Of a stretch of DNA of 64,000 nt, positions 52,233 through 61,292 are shown one piece after another; positions within the stretch are counted from its first letter, which is position 1, and each line of letters starts with the position of its first letter. The stretch spans positions 496,001-560,000 of the forward strand of contig NZ_FNIC01000002.1 in the NCBI RefSeq assembly GCF_900103935.1, read 5' to 3'. The stretch is from Nocardioides szechwanensis. Lineage in GTDB: Bacteria > Actinomycetota > Actinomycetes > Propionibacteriales > Nocardioidaceae. The notes beneath the pieces are model-generated. The model did no database searches. It was not told where the DNA came from and saw nothing but the letters and a program-made list of their open reading frames with translations. The position numbers and the translations under genes are program-made.

Positions 52233-53011
52233 CGGTTGCGCAGGGCCGCGAGGATCGCCACCGACGCGACCAGCAGGATCATGCTCAGCGTGCGGGCGAC
52301 CTCGGGGTCGCCCTGGAGGGTCGTGTAGATCAGCGACGGCATCGTCTGGGTCGTGCCGGGGTAGTTGCCCGCGAACGTGATCGTCGCACCGAACTCCCCG
52401 AGCGAGCGGGCCCAGGCCAGCGCCGACCCGGCGAGGATCCCGGGCATCGCCAGGGGCAGCGTGACCCGGCGCAGGGTCTCCCACCGCGTGGCACCCAGCG
52501 TCGCCGCGACGACGTCGTACCGCTCTCCGGAGGAGCGCAGCGCGCCCTCGACGCTCAGCACGTAGAACGGCATCGAGACGAAGGTGTGGGCGATCACGAC
52601 GGCGGTCGTGGTGTAGGGCAGCGTCACGCCGAAGGCATCGTGCAGCGGGCCGCCGACCACGCCGTTGCGGCCCAGGGCGGTCACGAGCGCCACGCCCGCG
52701 ACGACCGGCGGCAGCACCAGCGGCACGGTCACCGCCGCGCGCAGGAGTGACCGGCCGGGGAAGTCGACGCGGGCCAGGAGCCAGGCCAGCGGCGTGCCGA
52801 GGACAAGGCAGCCGACCACCGTGAGCAGCGAGGTCAGCGCCGTGATCCGGAGCGCGTCGAGCACCGCCTCGCTGCCGAGCAGCGAGAAGAAGCTGCCCCA
52901 GGGGGTGTCGACCACGAGCGTGAGGAGCGGTACGACGAGCAGGGTCGCCGCCACCGCCGCGAGCGCCACGAGCGGTGTGGGTGGGCGGCCCAGTGCGGCC
53001 TGCTGGCTCAC
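52214..53011 (-). CDS. modB: Molybdate ABC transporter permease ModB
   Basis: A 265-residue permease with five to six helices and the EAA-type loop [25 protein letters not shown]. It also has the ModB-typical [26 protein letters not shown] at 53011 overlaps the modA stop (GTGA). The long open frame upstream is out of context with modA and not real. Confidence 0.91.
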
Positions 53012-53742
53012 GGCGTACCGAACCCGGCGTCCCGGAGGATCTGCTGGCCGGACTCCGCGAGCACCAGGTCGACGAACTCCTGGGCCAGGTCGGCCTCCTC
53101 GGACTGGTCGAGCGGCGCGATCGGGTAGGTGGTGACGACCTCGGCGGCCCCCGGGATCTCGAAGGTCTGCACGGCCGCACCAGCGGCGACCGCGTCGGTG
53201 GCATAGACGAGCCCGGCGTCGGCCTCGCCGCTGATCACCTTCGCCAGCACGGACTTGACGTCGACCTCGAGGCTGGCCGGCTCCGCGGCGAGACCGGTGG
53301 CGGCGATGAGCGTGGCCGCGACCTTGCCGCACGGGGCGGTGTCGACGCAGACGACGTAGGTCACGTCGCCTGTCGCGAGGTCGTCGTACGACGTGATGCC
53401 GGCCGGGTTGTCGGCAGGGGTCACGAGCACCATCGTGTTGGTGGCGAAGATCTCCGGGTCGGCGGCCAGGGCGTCGGCGGCGCTGTCCATGGTGGCGGTG
53501 TCGGCGGTGGCGAGCACGTCTGCCGGCGCCCCGCCGACCGCCTGCTCGGCGAGGGTGGCAGAAGAGTCGAAGGCGAGCTCGACCTCCACGTCCTCGTGCT
53601 CCCGCTCGAACTCCTCGGCCAGGGTCGTGAACGACTCGGTCAGCGAGGCGGCCGCCAGCACCGTGATCTTGGAGGCGGCGTCGTCCCCGGCGCCGCACGC
53701 GGCGAGGGGCAGGAGCAATGCGAGGGTGAGCAGGCGTGTCAT
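53008..53742 (-). CDS. modA: Molybdate-binding lipoprotein ModA
   Basis: 244 residues: signal peptide with lipobox LAAC (Cys16), then ITVLAAASLTESFTTLAEEFEREH, DSSATLAEQAVGGAPADVLATAD, and VLAKVISGEADAGLVYATDA, which give the anion-binding residues of type I ModA. The ATGA overlap with the upstream regulator gene. It captures molybdate (possibly tungstate) outside the membrane. Confidence 0.93.
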   Translation of the reverse strand: MTRLLTLALLLPLAACGAGDDAASKITVLAAASLTESFTTLAEEFEREHEDVEVELAFDSSATLAEQAVGGAPADVLATADTATMDSAADALAADPEIFATNTMVLVTPADNPAGITSYDDLATGDVTYVVCVDTAPCGKVAATLIAATGLAAEPASLEVDVKSVLAKVISGEADAGLVYATDAVAAGAAVQTFEIPGAAEVVTTYPIAPLDQSEEADLAQEFVDLVLAESGQQILRDAGFGTP

Positions 53743-54134
53743 GGGCGCTCCACCACGACGTTGGTGGACTTGACCGAGGCGACGGCGCGGACCCCCGGCG
53801 CCAGCCCGAGCGCGTCGGCGGCCTCGCAGCTCATCAGCGAGACGATCCGGTAGGGCCCGCAGATCAGGTCGACCTGGGCCATCACGGTGTCCTTCTTGAC
53901 GCGGGTGACGATCCCGGTGAGCCGGTTGCGTGCGCTGACCGTCGCCGCACGGCCCGGGTCGGGGTCGCGGGAGTCGGCGAGCGACTCGGCCAGCACCGCC
54001 AGGTCGGAGCCGTCGACGACGGTGCGGCCGTCGAGGACCGAGGCCCGCAGCCGGCCGGCCTCCACCCAGCGCCGCAGGGTGTCGTCGCTGACGCCGAGGA
54101 CCTCTGCGGCTTCCGCAACTCGGTAGGTGTTCAC
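53739..54134 (-). CDS. MerR-like HTH plus TOBE (mop) molybdate-responsive regulator
   Basis: 131 residues: an excisionase/MerR-type helix-turn-helix (MNTYRVAEAAEVLGVSDDTLRRWVEAGRL, residues 1-60) followed by one mop/TOBE domain (SARNRLTGIVTRVKKDTVMAQVDLICG) that would bind molybdate. It is the first gene of the operon with modABC and so likely controls it. It is not ModE, which has a different HTH and two mop domains. GTG start; CACACT 6 nt upstream is a weak leaderless -10. Confidence 0.87.
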   Translation of the reverse strand: MNTYRVAEAAEVLGVSDDTLRRWVEAGRLRASVLDGRTVVDGSDLAVLAESLADSRDPDPGRAATVSARNRLTGIVTRVKKDTVMAQVDLICGPYRIVSLMSCEAADALGLAPGVRAVASVKSTNVVVERP

Positions 54135-54258
54135 GCAGCCAGTGTGCCGCAGGTGCGGTCAGGTGACCAGCCACAGTGCCGTGACTGCGGTTCTTTCAGG
54201 CGCCGGGTGGGCGAGGGTCGGCACTCGCGCAATCTACGTCACCTGTGAGGATGGGCCC

Positions 54259-54810
54259 GTGAGCGAGAGCGAGAAGCCGGGCAAGTACGCGCGGTCGGCC
54301 AACGGCCTGATCGCCTCGCTGGTCGTCACCGTCGTCGCCGTCCTGGCCTTCGTGGGGTTCCGCGCCGTGACCAGCAAGGACCTCGAGGTCCGGCCGGAGC
54401 CGGTCGACTACCTGGAGACCGTCGGGCTCGCGCAGGACTCCGACCTGACGCTCGTCTACCCGCCGACGCTGCCGGAGGGCTGGATCGCCACCAACGTCGC
54501 GTTCGTGCCCGGTGACCGCCCGGCGTTCGGGCTCTCGATCCTCACCGACGACGAGACGTTCATCGGGGTGCGCCAGGAGGACGAGTCGGTGGCCGACCTG
54601 CTGGAGACGTACGTCGACGAGGAAGCCAGCGAGCAGGGGACCACGGAGTTCGACAGCCGGATCTCGACCACGTGGGAGACCTACACCGACGAGGGCGGCG
54701 ACACTGCCTACGCGACCGAGCTCGGCGACGACACCCTGCTGGTCTACGGCTCGGCCGACGAGGGCGACCTGCGGCTGCTGCTCGAGTCGCTGACGGTCGA
54801 CCCGCTCTAG
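54259..54810 (+). CDS. DUF4245 membrane-anchored protein
   Basis: 183 residues: a short basic N-terminus, one transmembrane helix (about 17-37, [20 protein letters not shown]), and an extracytoplasmic domain with [29 protein letters not shown] that matches DUF4245. GTG 54259 with GAGGAT 6 nt before it. Its stop overlaps that of the convergent xseB gene by 4 bp. In many actinobacteria it neighbours xseAB and glpX, as here. Function unknown. Confidence 0.8.
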   Translation: MSESEKPGKYARSANGLIASLVVTVVAVLAFVGFRAVTSKDLEVRPEPVDYLETVGLAQDSDLTLVYPPTLPEGWIATNVAFVPGDRPAFGLSILTDDETFIGVRQEDESVADLLETYVDEEASEQGTTEFDSRISTTWETYTDEGGDTAYATELGDDTLLVYGSADEGDLRLLLESLTVDPL

Positions 54811-55013
54811 TCCTCGGCGGAGTCTTCGCCAAGCACGGTGTCGAGGCGCTGACGGGCGCCGTCGAGCCACTCCTGGCAGATGGTGGCCAGCTGCTCGCCG
54901 CGCTCCCAGAGGGCCAGGGACTCCTCGAGGGTGGTCCCCCCGGTCTCGAGGCGGCGTACGACGTCGAGCAGCTCTTCGCGGGCCTGCTCGTAGGACGGCT
55001 TGTCGTCGGTCAT
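54807..55013 (-). CDS. xseB: Exodeoxyribonuclease VII small subunit
   Basis: A 68-residue helical subunit ([36 protein letters not shown] is the XseB signature) that joins XseA to form exonuclease VII, which degrades single-stranded DNA. ATGA overlap with xseA. Confidence 0.95.
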   Translation of the reverse strand: MTDDKPSYEQAREELLDVVRRLETGGTTLEESLALWERGEQLATICQEWLDGARQRLDTVLGEDSAED

Positions 55014-56257
55014 CGGGACTCTTCCTGGGCGGTGACGGGATCTGGGGCGACGCTGTCGACGGTGGCGTGGATGCGGCCGTCGGCGACCCGGACGCTGACG
55101 GCGGCGCGGGCAGCGACGCCGTCGACCGAGGTGAGCACGTGGCCGTCGGCGTCCTGGACGACGGCGTAGCCGCGCTGGAGGGTGGCCAACGGGGAGAGGG
55201 CCCGGGCGCGGGCCCGCTGGTGGCCGATGTCGTCGGCGGCGCGGTCGAGCGCGTGCCGGACCGTACGACGGCAGCGGTCGCGCAACGCGGCCAGCTCGTC
55301 GCCCCGGTCGTCGAGCAGAGAGCGCGGGTCGGCGAGCGACGGGCGGGACCGCAGCGCATCGAGCCGCGACTGCTCCTGGTGCACCAGCCCCGAGACCGAG
55401 CGACGCATCCGGTCGCGGGCGAGACCCAGGCCGGAGAGCTCCTGGTGGACGTCGGGCACGACGAGCTTGGCGGCGTCGGTGGGAGTGGAGGCGCGGACGT
55501 CGGCGACCAGGTCGAGCAGCGGGGAGTCCGGCTCGTGGCCGATCGCCGAGACCACCGGAGTGCGGGCCTTGGCGACCGCGCGGATCAGCCCCTCGTCGGA
55601 GAACGGCAGCAGGTCCTCGACCGCGCCGCCGCCCCGGGCGATCACGATCACGTCGACTTCTGCGTCCCGGTCGAGCCGGTCGAGCGCCTCCATCACCTCG
55701 GCCGCGGAGCGGGTGCCCTGCATCGCGGCGTGCACCACCACGAACTCCACCGCCGGCCACCGGCGCCTGGCGTTGTCGAGCACGTCGCGCTCGGCCGCCG
55801 AGTTGGGTGCCGTGATCAGCCCGACCTTGCCCGGCAGGAACGGGAGCCGCCGCTTCAGCTCGAGCGCGAACAGACCCTCGGCCGCCAGCAGCTGCCGGCG
55901 CTGCTCGAGCCGGGCGAGCAGCTCGCCGAGCCCGACCATCCGGATCTCGCGTGCGTAGAGCGACAGCGTGCCCCGGTTGGCGTAGTAGGACGGCTTGGCG
56001 TGGATCACGACGCTCGCGCCCTCCACCAGCGGCGGGTTGAGACCGTCGTACAGCACGCGCGAGCAGGTCACCGGCACCGAGATGTCGGCCACCGAGTCGC
56101 GCAGCGTCAGGAACACCGTGCCGACCCCCGGCCGCCGGCTCACCTGCGCCACCTGCCCCTCGACCCACACCGCACCCAGCCGTTCGACCCAGCCCGAGAT
56201 CGCGGTGGCGATCTGACGGACCGGCGCCGGTGCCTGCGCGGAGGTCTGCAGAGCCAT
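55010..56257 (-). CDS. xseA: Exodeoxyribonuclease VII large subunit
   Basis: A 415-residue catalytic subunit. An N-terminal OB fold ([25 protein letters not shown]) is followed by the nuclease domain with [44 protein letters not shown] and the catalytic [27 protein letters not shown], then a coiled-coil region. The TAGGGT -10 lies 6 nt before the ATG. Divergent from ispH. Confidence 0.95.
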   Translation of the reverse strand: MALQTSAQAPAPVRQIATAISGWVERLGAVWVEGQVAQVSRRPGVGTVFLTLRDSVADISVPVTCSRVLYDGLNPPLVEGASVVIHAKPSYYANRGTLSLYAREIRMVGLGELLARLEQRRQLLAAEGLFALELKRRLPFLPGKVGLITAPNSAAERDVLDNARRRWPAVEFVVVHAAMQGTRSAAEVMEALDRLDRDAEVDVIVIARGGGAVEDLLPFSDEGLIRAVAKARTPVVSAIGHEPDSPLLDLVADVRASTPTDAAKLVVPDVHQELSGLGLARDRMRRSVSGLVHQEQSRLDALRSRPSLADPRSLLDDRGDELAALRDRCRRTVRHALDRAADDIGHQRARARALSPLATLQRGYAVVQDADGHVLTSVDGVAARAAVSVRVADGRIHATVDSVAPDPVTAQEESR

Positions 56258-56263
56258 GCCGCG

Positions 56264-56269
56264 ACCCTA
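56264..56269 (-). promoter_or_regulatory. -10 box TAGGGT, leaderless promoter of xseA
   Basis: Read on the minus strand, it ends 6 nt before the ATG at 56257. Confidence 0.55.
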
Positions 56270-56323
56270 GGCCAGCCGAGCCACCCCGTGGCGTTGACCC
56301 GTCACAAACTCAGCGGAGGCCAC

Positions 56324-56356
56324 GTTGACCCGCCCGAAAGTTTCGGGCGGGTCAAC
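56324..56356. repeat. Dispersed palindrome, copy C, in a divergent promoter region
   Basis: The same GTTGACCCGCCCGAAA core and its reverse complement as copies A and B, with a G instead of C in the centre. A degenerate extra left arm, GTTGACCCGTCACAAA, lies at 56293-56308. Unlike A and B it lies between divergent genes (xseA and ispH), 29 bp before the ispH -10, so it cannot be explained as a terminator of flanking genes. Confidence 0.85.
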
Positions 56357-56385
56357 GGGGAGTCGGTGAGGAACGGGGCCGCCCG

Positions 56386-56391
56386 TAGACT
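56386..56391 (+). promoter_or_regulatory. -10 box TAGACT, leaderless promoter of ispH
   Basis: TAGACT ends 7 nt before the ATG at 56399. Confidence 0.52.
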
Positions 56392-56398
56392 GGGGAGC

Positions 56399-57400
56399 AT
56401 GACGACCGACCTCGGCACGCCGCGCCTGCTCTCGCCCGAGGAGGCCGACAAGGCCGTCCTGCTGGCGGCCCCGCGTGGCTACTGCGCGGGGGTCGACCGG
56501 GCGGTGGTGACGGTCGAGAAGGCGCTGGACCTCTACGGCGCGCCGGTCTACGTGCGCAAGCAGATCGTCCACAACAAGCACGTCGTGGCCGACCTCGAGT
56601 CGCGCGGCGCGATCTTCGTCGAGGAGCTCGACGAGGTGCCGGCCGGCGAGACCGTCGTCTTCTCCGCCCACGGCGTCTCTCCGGAGGTCCACCGCCAGGC
56701 CGAGGAGCGCGAGCTCAAGACCATCGACGCGACCTGCCCGCTGGTGACCAAGGTCCACCACGAGGCCAGGCGGTTCGCCGACGACGACTACGACATCCTC
56801 CTGATCGGCCACGCGGGCCACGAGGAGGTCGAAGGTACGGCGGGCGAGGCCCCCGACCACATCCAGCTCGTGCAGGGTCCCGAGGACGTCGCCGGCATCG
56901 TCGTACGCGACCCGGCGCGGGTCGCGTGGCTGTCACAGACCACGCTCTCGGTCGACGAGACGCTGACGACGGTCGCGGCCATCCGGGAGCGCTTCCCGCT
57001 GCTGCTGGACCCGCCCAGCGACGACATCTGCTACGCCACCCAGAACCGCCAGCTCGCGGTGAAGGAGATCGCCGAGGGCGCCGACCTCCTGATCGTGGTC
57101 GGCTCCGGCAACTCCTCCAACTCCGTACGCCTGGTCGAGGTCGCCCTCGAGGCCGGCGCCAAGGCGTCCTACCGCGTCGACGACGCCTCCGAGATCGACG
57201 AGTCGTGGCTCGACGGCGTCCGCACCGTCAGCGTCACCTCGGGTGCGAGCGTCCCGGAGGCCCTGGTCGACGGCGTGCTCGCCTACCTCGCCGAGCGCGG
57301 CTACCCCGACGCCAAGGCGGTCCACAGCGCCGAGGAGTCGCTGATCTTCTCGCTGCCCAAGGAGCTGCGCCGCGACCTCAAGGCCGCGGGTCGGAGCTGA
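56399..57400 (+). CDS. ispH: 4-hydroxy-3-methylbut-2-enyl diphosphate reductase
   Basis: 333 residues; last enzyme of the MEP isoprenoid pathway, producing IPP and DMAPP, a 4Fe-4S reductase. Cluster Cys are in [28 protein letters not shown] and [21 protein letters not shown] and [15 protein letters not shown] are also diagnostic. Its product feeds the isoprenyl transferase at 30 kb. It overlaps gtrA at the 3' ends by 23 bp. Confidence 0.96.
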   Translation: MTTDLGTPRLLSPEEADKAVLLAAPRGYCAGVDRAVVTVEKALDLYGAPVYVRKQIVHNKHVVADLESRGAIFVEELDEVPAGETVVFSAHGVSPEVHRQAEERELKTIDATCPLVTKVHHEARRFADDDYDILLIGHAGHEEVEGTAGEAPDHIQLVQGPEDVAGIVVRDPARVAWLSQTTLSVDETLTTVAAIRERFPLLLDPPSDDICYATQNRQLAVKEIAEGADLLIVVGSGNSSNSVRLVEVALEAGAKASYRVDDASEIDESWLDGVRTVSVTSGASVPEALVDGVLAYLAERGYPDAKAVHSAEESLIFSLPKELRRDLKAAGRS

Positions 57401-57872
57401 CCGCCTCGTCGGCGGTGGCGCCCATCGTGGGCCACACCACCCACCGGTAGGCCGCGAAGTTCAGCACGAAGCTGACCCCGATCGCGAGCACTTTCACGAC
57501 CAGCACCAGCAGGTCGCCGTCAGCGAGGCAGTCGAGCAGCCGCAACAGGCCGTGGATCACCAGTGGCTGCACCAGCCACATGGTCAGGCCGGTCGTGGCG
57601 AGGAAGAGTACGGCGTGGCGCAGCGTCAGGCGGTCGGCGCGGAACGTGAACAGCCCGTTGACCACGAAGCTGAACGTCATGCCCGCGCTGGTGGAGACGA
57701 AGTTGGCGCCGATGATGCCGATCCGGTCGTGGAGCACCATGAACAGCACGATGTCGATGACCGTGTTGGCCACCCCGACGACCGCGAACCGCCCGAGCAC
57801 GACGTGTCGTCGGGGGACGGTGTCAGGCTCGGTCATGGTGCGCCGAGGGTAACCGGTCACCGCCTCAGACAT
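57378..57872 (-). CDS. GtrA-family membrane protein
   Basis: 164 residues with four predicted helices (starting at [19 protein letters not shown]) and the GtrA pattern [21 protein letters not shown]. GtrA proteins help move lipid-linked sugars across the membrane. Start taken as ATG 57872, which overlaps the upstream glycosyltransferase stop by 8 bp with GAGG just before it. ATG 57836 is an alternative. Confidence 0.88.
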   Translation of the reverse strand: MSEAVTGYPRRTMTEPDTVPRRHVVLGRFAVVGVANTVIDIVLFMVLHDRIGIIGANFVSTSAGMTFSFVVNGLFTFRADRLTLRHAVLFLATTGLTMWLVQPLVIHGLLRLLDCLADGDLLVLVVKVLAIGVSFVLNFAAYRWVVWPTMGATADEAVSSDPRP

Positions 57873-59625
57873 GCGCCTCGGACTCGTAGTCCTCGGTGAG
57901 TCCGTGTGGTGTCTTCTCCCATCGATGGGGGTCCCAGATTACCTGGTAGAGAGCCCGCCAGGCCGCGATGCTGTGGAGGAGCCAGTAGACGGGGCTGAAG
58001 ATCGCGAAGATTCCGATGCGCCAGTTGTAGCGCCAGGTGGCGGCCAGCCCGGCGGAGACGATCATGACGAGGTTGCCGACCACGAACGTCGCGACGCTGA
58101 CCTGGACGAGGGCTGGCGGCAAGGTCAGCCCGATGAACTGGACGCCGATGTACGTCGCGATGGTCAGGCTGAGTGCCAAGGGGTAAGCGAGGAACGCCAG
58201 CGGAGTGGCGATGATCAGGCCGGCCATGCCGATCACCCCTCGGACGCCGACGGCGCGGGCGAACCGGGCCGGCCGCCGGGTGTTGACCGCCGCGGTGATC
58301 ATGTAGCCCTTGATCCAGCGGGTCCGTTGCTTGATCCAGGCCCCGATGTGAGCACACGCCTCCTCGCCTGTGGAGGAGGGAATGACGGCCACCCTGTAGC
58401 CCATGAGGCTGGCTCGTAGCCCGGCGTCGGCGTCCTCGGTGACGTTGTAGGGGTCCCACCCGCCCATGTCCCGCAGGAGACTGACGTCGAAGTGGTTGGA
58501 CGTGCCGCCCAGCGGCAGCGGGAGTCGTGCGGTGTCCATGCCGGGCAGCATGGCCTCGAACCAGTGGGCGTACTCGATGGCGAACATCCTCGTGAGGACG
58601 TTGTAGTCAGCGTTGAAGTAGTGCAAGGACGCCTGGACGATCGCGAGTGGAGGCCGTGCGCTGGTGCCGGTCTCGCGCTCGAAGCGGTCTCGCTCGAACG
58701 CCTCGACGGCGGTGCGCAGCTGCTGTGGGTCCGGGCGGTCCTCGGCGTCGAAGATGACGGCGTACTTGCCCCGCGCGAAGGCGAGCCCGTAGTTGCAGGC
58801 GCGGGGCTTGGTCTGCGGGGTCCCGGGGGGCACGATCACCACCCGCATGTGGTCGGGCAGCGCCATGCTGCGCGCTACGTCGATGGTCTCCTGGTCGTCC
58901 GCCTCGAGCAGGAGCATGACGTCGAGCTTCGAGGAGGGGTAGTCGATGGCGCCGAGGTTGGTCACGAGCTTGGCGACGACGTTGGCCTCCTTGTAGGCCG
59001 GCACCAGCACGGTGTACGCCGGGAGGTCGGAGTCGTCCGAGAACGGCTCCCACACAGCAGGAAGACCACGACGGAGGCGCTCGCGCACCTCCGCCAGGTC
59101 ACGCCTCGACCGCAGCAGGTTGCGGGTGGGCACCAGGAAGGAAGCGATGATCTTGAACGCGATGTTGGTCAGGAACAGCAGGTTCGCGATCACCAGGAGC
59201 GTGACCAGTGCGTCCAGGGGGTCCCAGGCGAAACCGGCTGCCAGCATCGCCACCGCCGCGAGTGGCAGGCGTCGTTGCCACGCGCTGAGCCCCGAGCGAG
59301 CCGAGGCGAGCGGGCGTTCTGTGGCCAGCCGGTCCGCGGACTCGAAGAGCAGCTGGTCGCGGTGGGCGAGCTCGAACGAGTTGCGCAACGCCGCTGGGCT
59401 CGTGGTCCGGAACTCGATCGGCCCGGCCCCGAAGAGCTCGGCGGCCACTCTCGCCGCCTGCTGGGTCGGCGGTACGGCCGTGGCGATGACGAGGGTGTCG
59501 CCGTTCCGCCTCCAGGGGATCCACCCCTCGCGCATCGCCACGCGGTAGCTCATCCGTGCCATCAGCGCTGCGTCCGGTGGCTCGAGGACCAGGTCGACGC
59601 TGGGGTCGTCGTTCACGATGGTCAT
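57865..59625 (-). CDS. XagB-like processive glycosyltransferase (GT2) with N-terminal GspE_N/MshEN-like region
   Basis: 586 residues. An N-terminal region (about 20-95: AREGWIPWRR-like, GDTLVIATAVP) resembles one half of the GspE_N/MshEN domain. Two helices (about 125-165) precede a GT2 domain with YTVLVPAYKEANVV, DAEDRPDP (DxD-type), TEDADAG and QRTRWIKG, the D,D,TED,QxxRW set of processive polysaccharide synthases; four to five C-terminal helices form the export channel. It resembles XagB of alphaproteobacterial adhesin synthesis. It overlaps its upstream neighbour by 4 bp. The polymer made is unknown. Confidence 0.87.
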   Translation of the reverse strand: MTIVNDDPSVDLVLEPPDAALMARMSYRVAMREGWIPWRRNGDTLVIATAVPPTQQAARVAAELFGAGPIEFRTTSPAALRNSFELAHRDQLLFESADRLATERPLASARSGLSAWQRRLPLAAVAMLAAGFAWDPLDALVTLLVIANLLFLTNIAFKIIASFLVPTRNLLRSRRDLAEVRERLRRGLPAVWEPFSDDSDLPAYTVLVPAYKEANVVAKLVTNLGAIDYPSSKLDVMLLLEADDQETIDVARSMALPDHMRVVIVPPGTPQTKPRACNYGLAFARGKYAVIFDAEDRPDPQQLRTAVEAFERDRFERETGTSARPPLAIVQASLHYFNADYNVLTRMFAIEYAHWFEAMLPGMDTARLPLPLGGTSNHFDVSLLRDMGGWDPYNVTEDADAGLRASLMGYRVAVIPSSTGEEACAHIGAWIKQRTRWIKGYMITAAVNTRRPARFARAVGVRGVIGMAGLIIATPLAFLAYPLALSLTIATYIGVQFIGLTLPPALVQVSVATFVVGNLVMIVSAGLAATWRYNWRIGIFAIFSPVYWLLHSIAAWRALYQVIWDPHRWEKTPHGLTEDYESEAHV

Positions 59626-61292
59626 CCGACTGGTCCGATCCGCCGGTAGATCCCGAGATCCGCGATTGCGTAGACGAGCCGGAAGCGCGCATGGAACTGC
59701 GGATCGGGCATCAGCGCCTCAGTGACGAGATCGACGCCGGTCTCCGTCGCACTGTCGGTGACCTGCTCGCGATGCATGAACACCCAGCGGGCGTGGCTGT
59801 AGGGGTCGGCGATAGCTTCCTCGAACACGTCGCCGGACGCTCGGGTGAAGAACTCGTCGATCCGCAGCCCGAGGATCGGTGCTATCGACGACTTGTCTGG
59901 CGTCTGGTCCATGAGGATCCCGCCCCCGTCGTAGTGGGTCCTCAGCCACTCCCCGGCGGTCTTCACACGTTGGTAGGCCACGTGTTGGTCCTGGGCCTCC
60001 TCTATGACCGTCATCCGTTCGCCCGGTCTCTCGGTCCACCACAGGTTCTGCGCGGTGACGGCGATCGTGCAGGCGAGGACCAGCGGCAGCCAGAGCCGGG
60101 ACAGATGCCGGACCAGCAGATGGACGCCGACGCCAGCGAGCAGGGCGAGCCAGGGGATGGCCGAGAGGACGTAGCGATTGTTGTAGGCCCCGGTCGGCAG
60201 TGACTTGTCGTTGACCATGATGTGCTGCCCGGTCGTGAGGCTGAAGAGCAGGAACGCGGTCGAGGTGGCTGCCGTCCAGACGATGAGTGAGCGGTTGTCG
60301 AGTCCCCAGTGCCACGTCATCAGCAGCAGGCCGACCCCGGCCGCCACTAGTGCCACCAGGCCAGCTGTCTCCATGAGTGCCCAGCTGAGGACGGCGAACG
60401 ACAGCCCCAGGTTGCCCTTGGTGGTCAGCTGGCCCTTGTCGATGAAGACTTGGGTGAACGCGGCCGCGGAGTACTGGCCGCTCAGGAACTCGAAAGGACT
60501 GCCGTACGTGGCCATGTTGTAGGCCAACCACCACGCCGCCGCGGCCACGCCGGGAGCCGCGAACGCCGCGGCATAGCCGGCCACCCGCCGCCACGAGTGC
60601 CCGCGACGCCGACTGGCTGCGATGACGACGACCATGGTGCTGAGCACCAGGGGCCACGCCTCGTACCGCGTGAGTACGCCGGCCGCGGCCGGCAGGCCCG
60701 CGAAGACGGCCAGCTCACCACCGCTCAGCTGTCGGGAGCTGTGCACCCATCCGGCGACCCCGGCGATCGTGCACAGCATCGCGGCGATGAGGACGGGCTC
60801 GGTGAGGGCGGTCGTGAACACGTACAGCAGGCTGGGGTTGGCGACCAGCAGGAGCAGGCTCACGACCCGTCCGCCGAGGCCGAGGCCGAGGCGTGCCGTG
60901 ATCCGCCACATCGCGGTCGCCGAGGCGCCGAGGCACAGGGTGCCCACGATGCACCCGGCGACCCCGGTCCGGAAGAGCCACATGTTCTGCACCAACGGCA
61001 TCAGGAGCAGGTGGGGCAGCGGCAGCCAGACGGTCCCGAGCTGGGCCAACCCCGGGGCCTTGTTGTCGATCACGCGACGCGCGATGGTCAGGTGCGCCAT
61101 GGCGTCGCCGTAGTCGAGGTTGGTCCCGTTGCGCACGGTGTAGATCGACGCGAGGGTCCCGATCGCGCAGGTGAGGACGAAGACCGGGACGCTCCCGGCT
61201 ACCCGGCGCTTCCCGGCTGCGGGCGCGGAGGCAGGGACGACTACGGGTGCGGGTGCGGGTGCCGGGCGCAGATCGACCACGGCGTCACTCAC
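59622..61292 (-). CDS. Polytopic membrane glycosyltransferase (GT39/GT-C-like)
   Basis: About 556 residues: a Pro/Ala N-terminus, then about 11 helices, an extracytoplasmic loop with NGTNLDYGDAMAHLTIARRVIDN (an acidic GT-C-type Asp) after the first helix, and a C-terminal soluble domain with MTVIEEAQDQHVAYQRVKTAGEWLRTHY. It likely uses a polyprenyl-phosphate sugar to glycosylate a polymer or protein outside the membrane. GTG 61292 overlaps the BcsB-like stop by 8 bp; the start is moderately certain. Confidence 0.78.
   Translation of the reverse strand: MSDAVVDLRPAPAPAPVVVPASAPAAGKRRVAGSVPVFVLTCAIGTLASIYTVRNGTNLDYGDAMAHLTIARRVIDNKAPGLAQLGTVWLPLPHLLLMPLVQNMWLFRTGVAGCIVGTLCLGASATAMWRITARLGLGLGGRVVSLLLLVANPSLLYVFTTALTEPVLIAAMLCTIAGVAGWVHSSRQLSGGELAVFAGLPAAAGVLTRYEAWPLVLSTMVVVIAASRRRGHSWRRVAGYAAAFAAPGVAAAAWWLAYNMATYGSPFEFLSGQYSAAAFTQVFIDKGQLTTKGNLGLSFAVLSWALMETAGLVALVAAGVGLLLMTWHWGLDNRSLIVWTAATSTAFLLFSLTTGQHIMVNDKSLPTGAYNNRYVLSAIPWLALLAGVGVHLLVRHLSRLWLPLVLACTIAVTAQNLWWTERPGERMTVIEEAQDQHVAYQRVKTAGEWLRTHYDGGGILMDQTPDKSSIAPILGLRIDEFFTRASGDVFEEAIADPYSHARWVFMHREQVTDSATETGVDLVTEALMPDPQFHARFRLVYAIADLGIYRRIGPVG

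Noticed and set aside
53739..54134. Calling the molybdate regulator ModE
   Set aside because: It has a MerR/excisionase-like HTH and one mop domain; ModE has a LysR-like winged helix and two.
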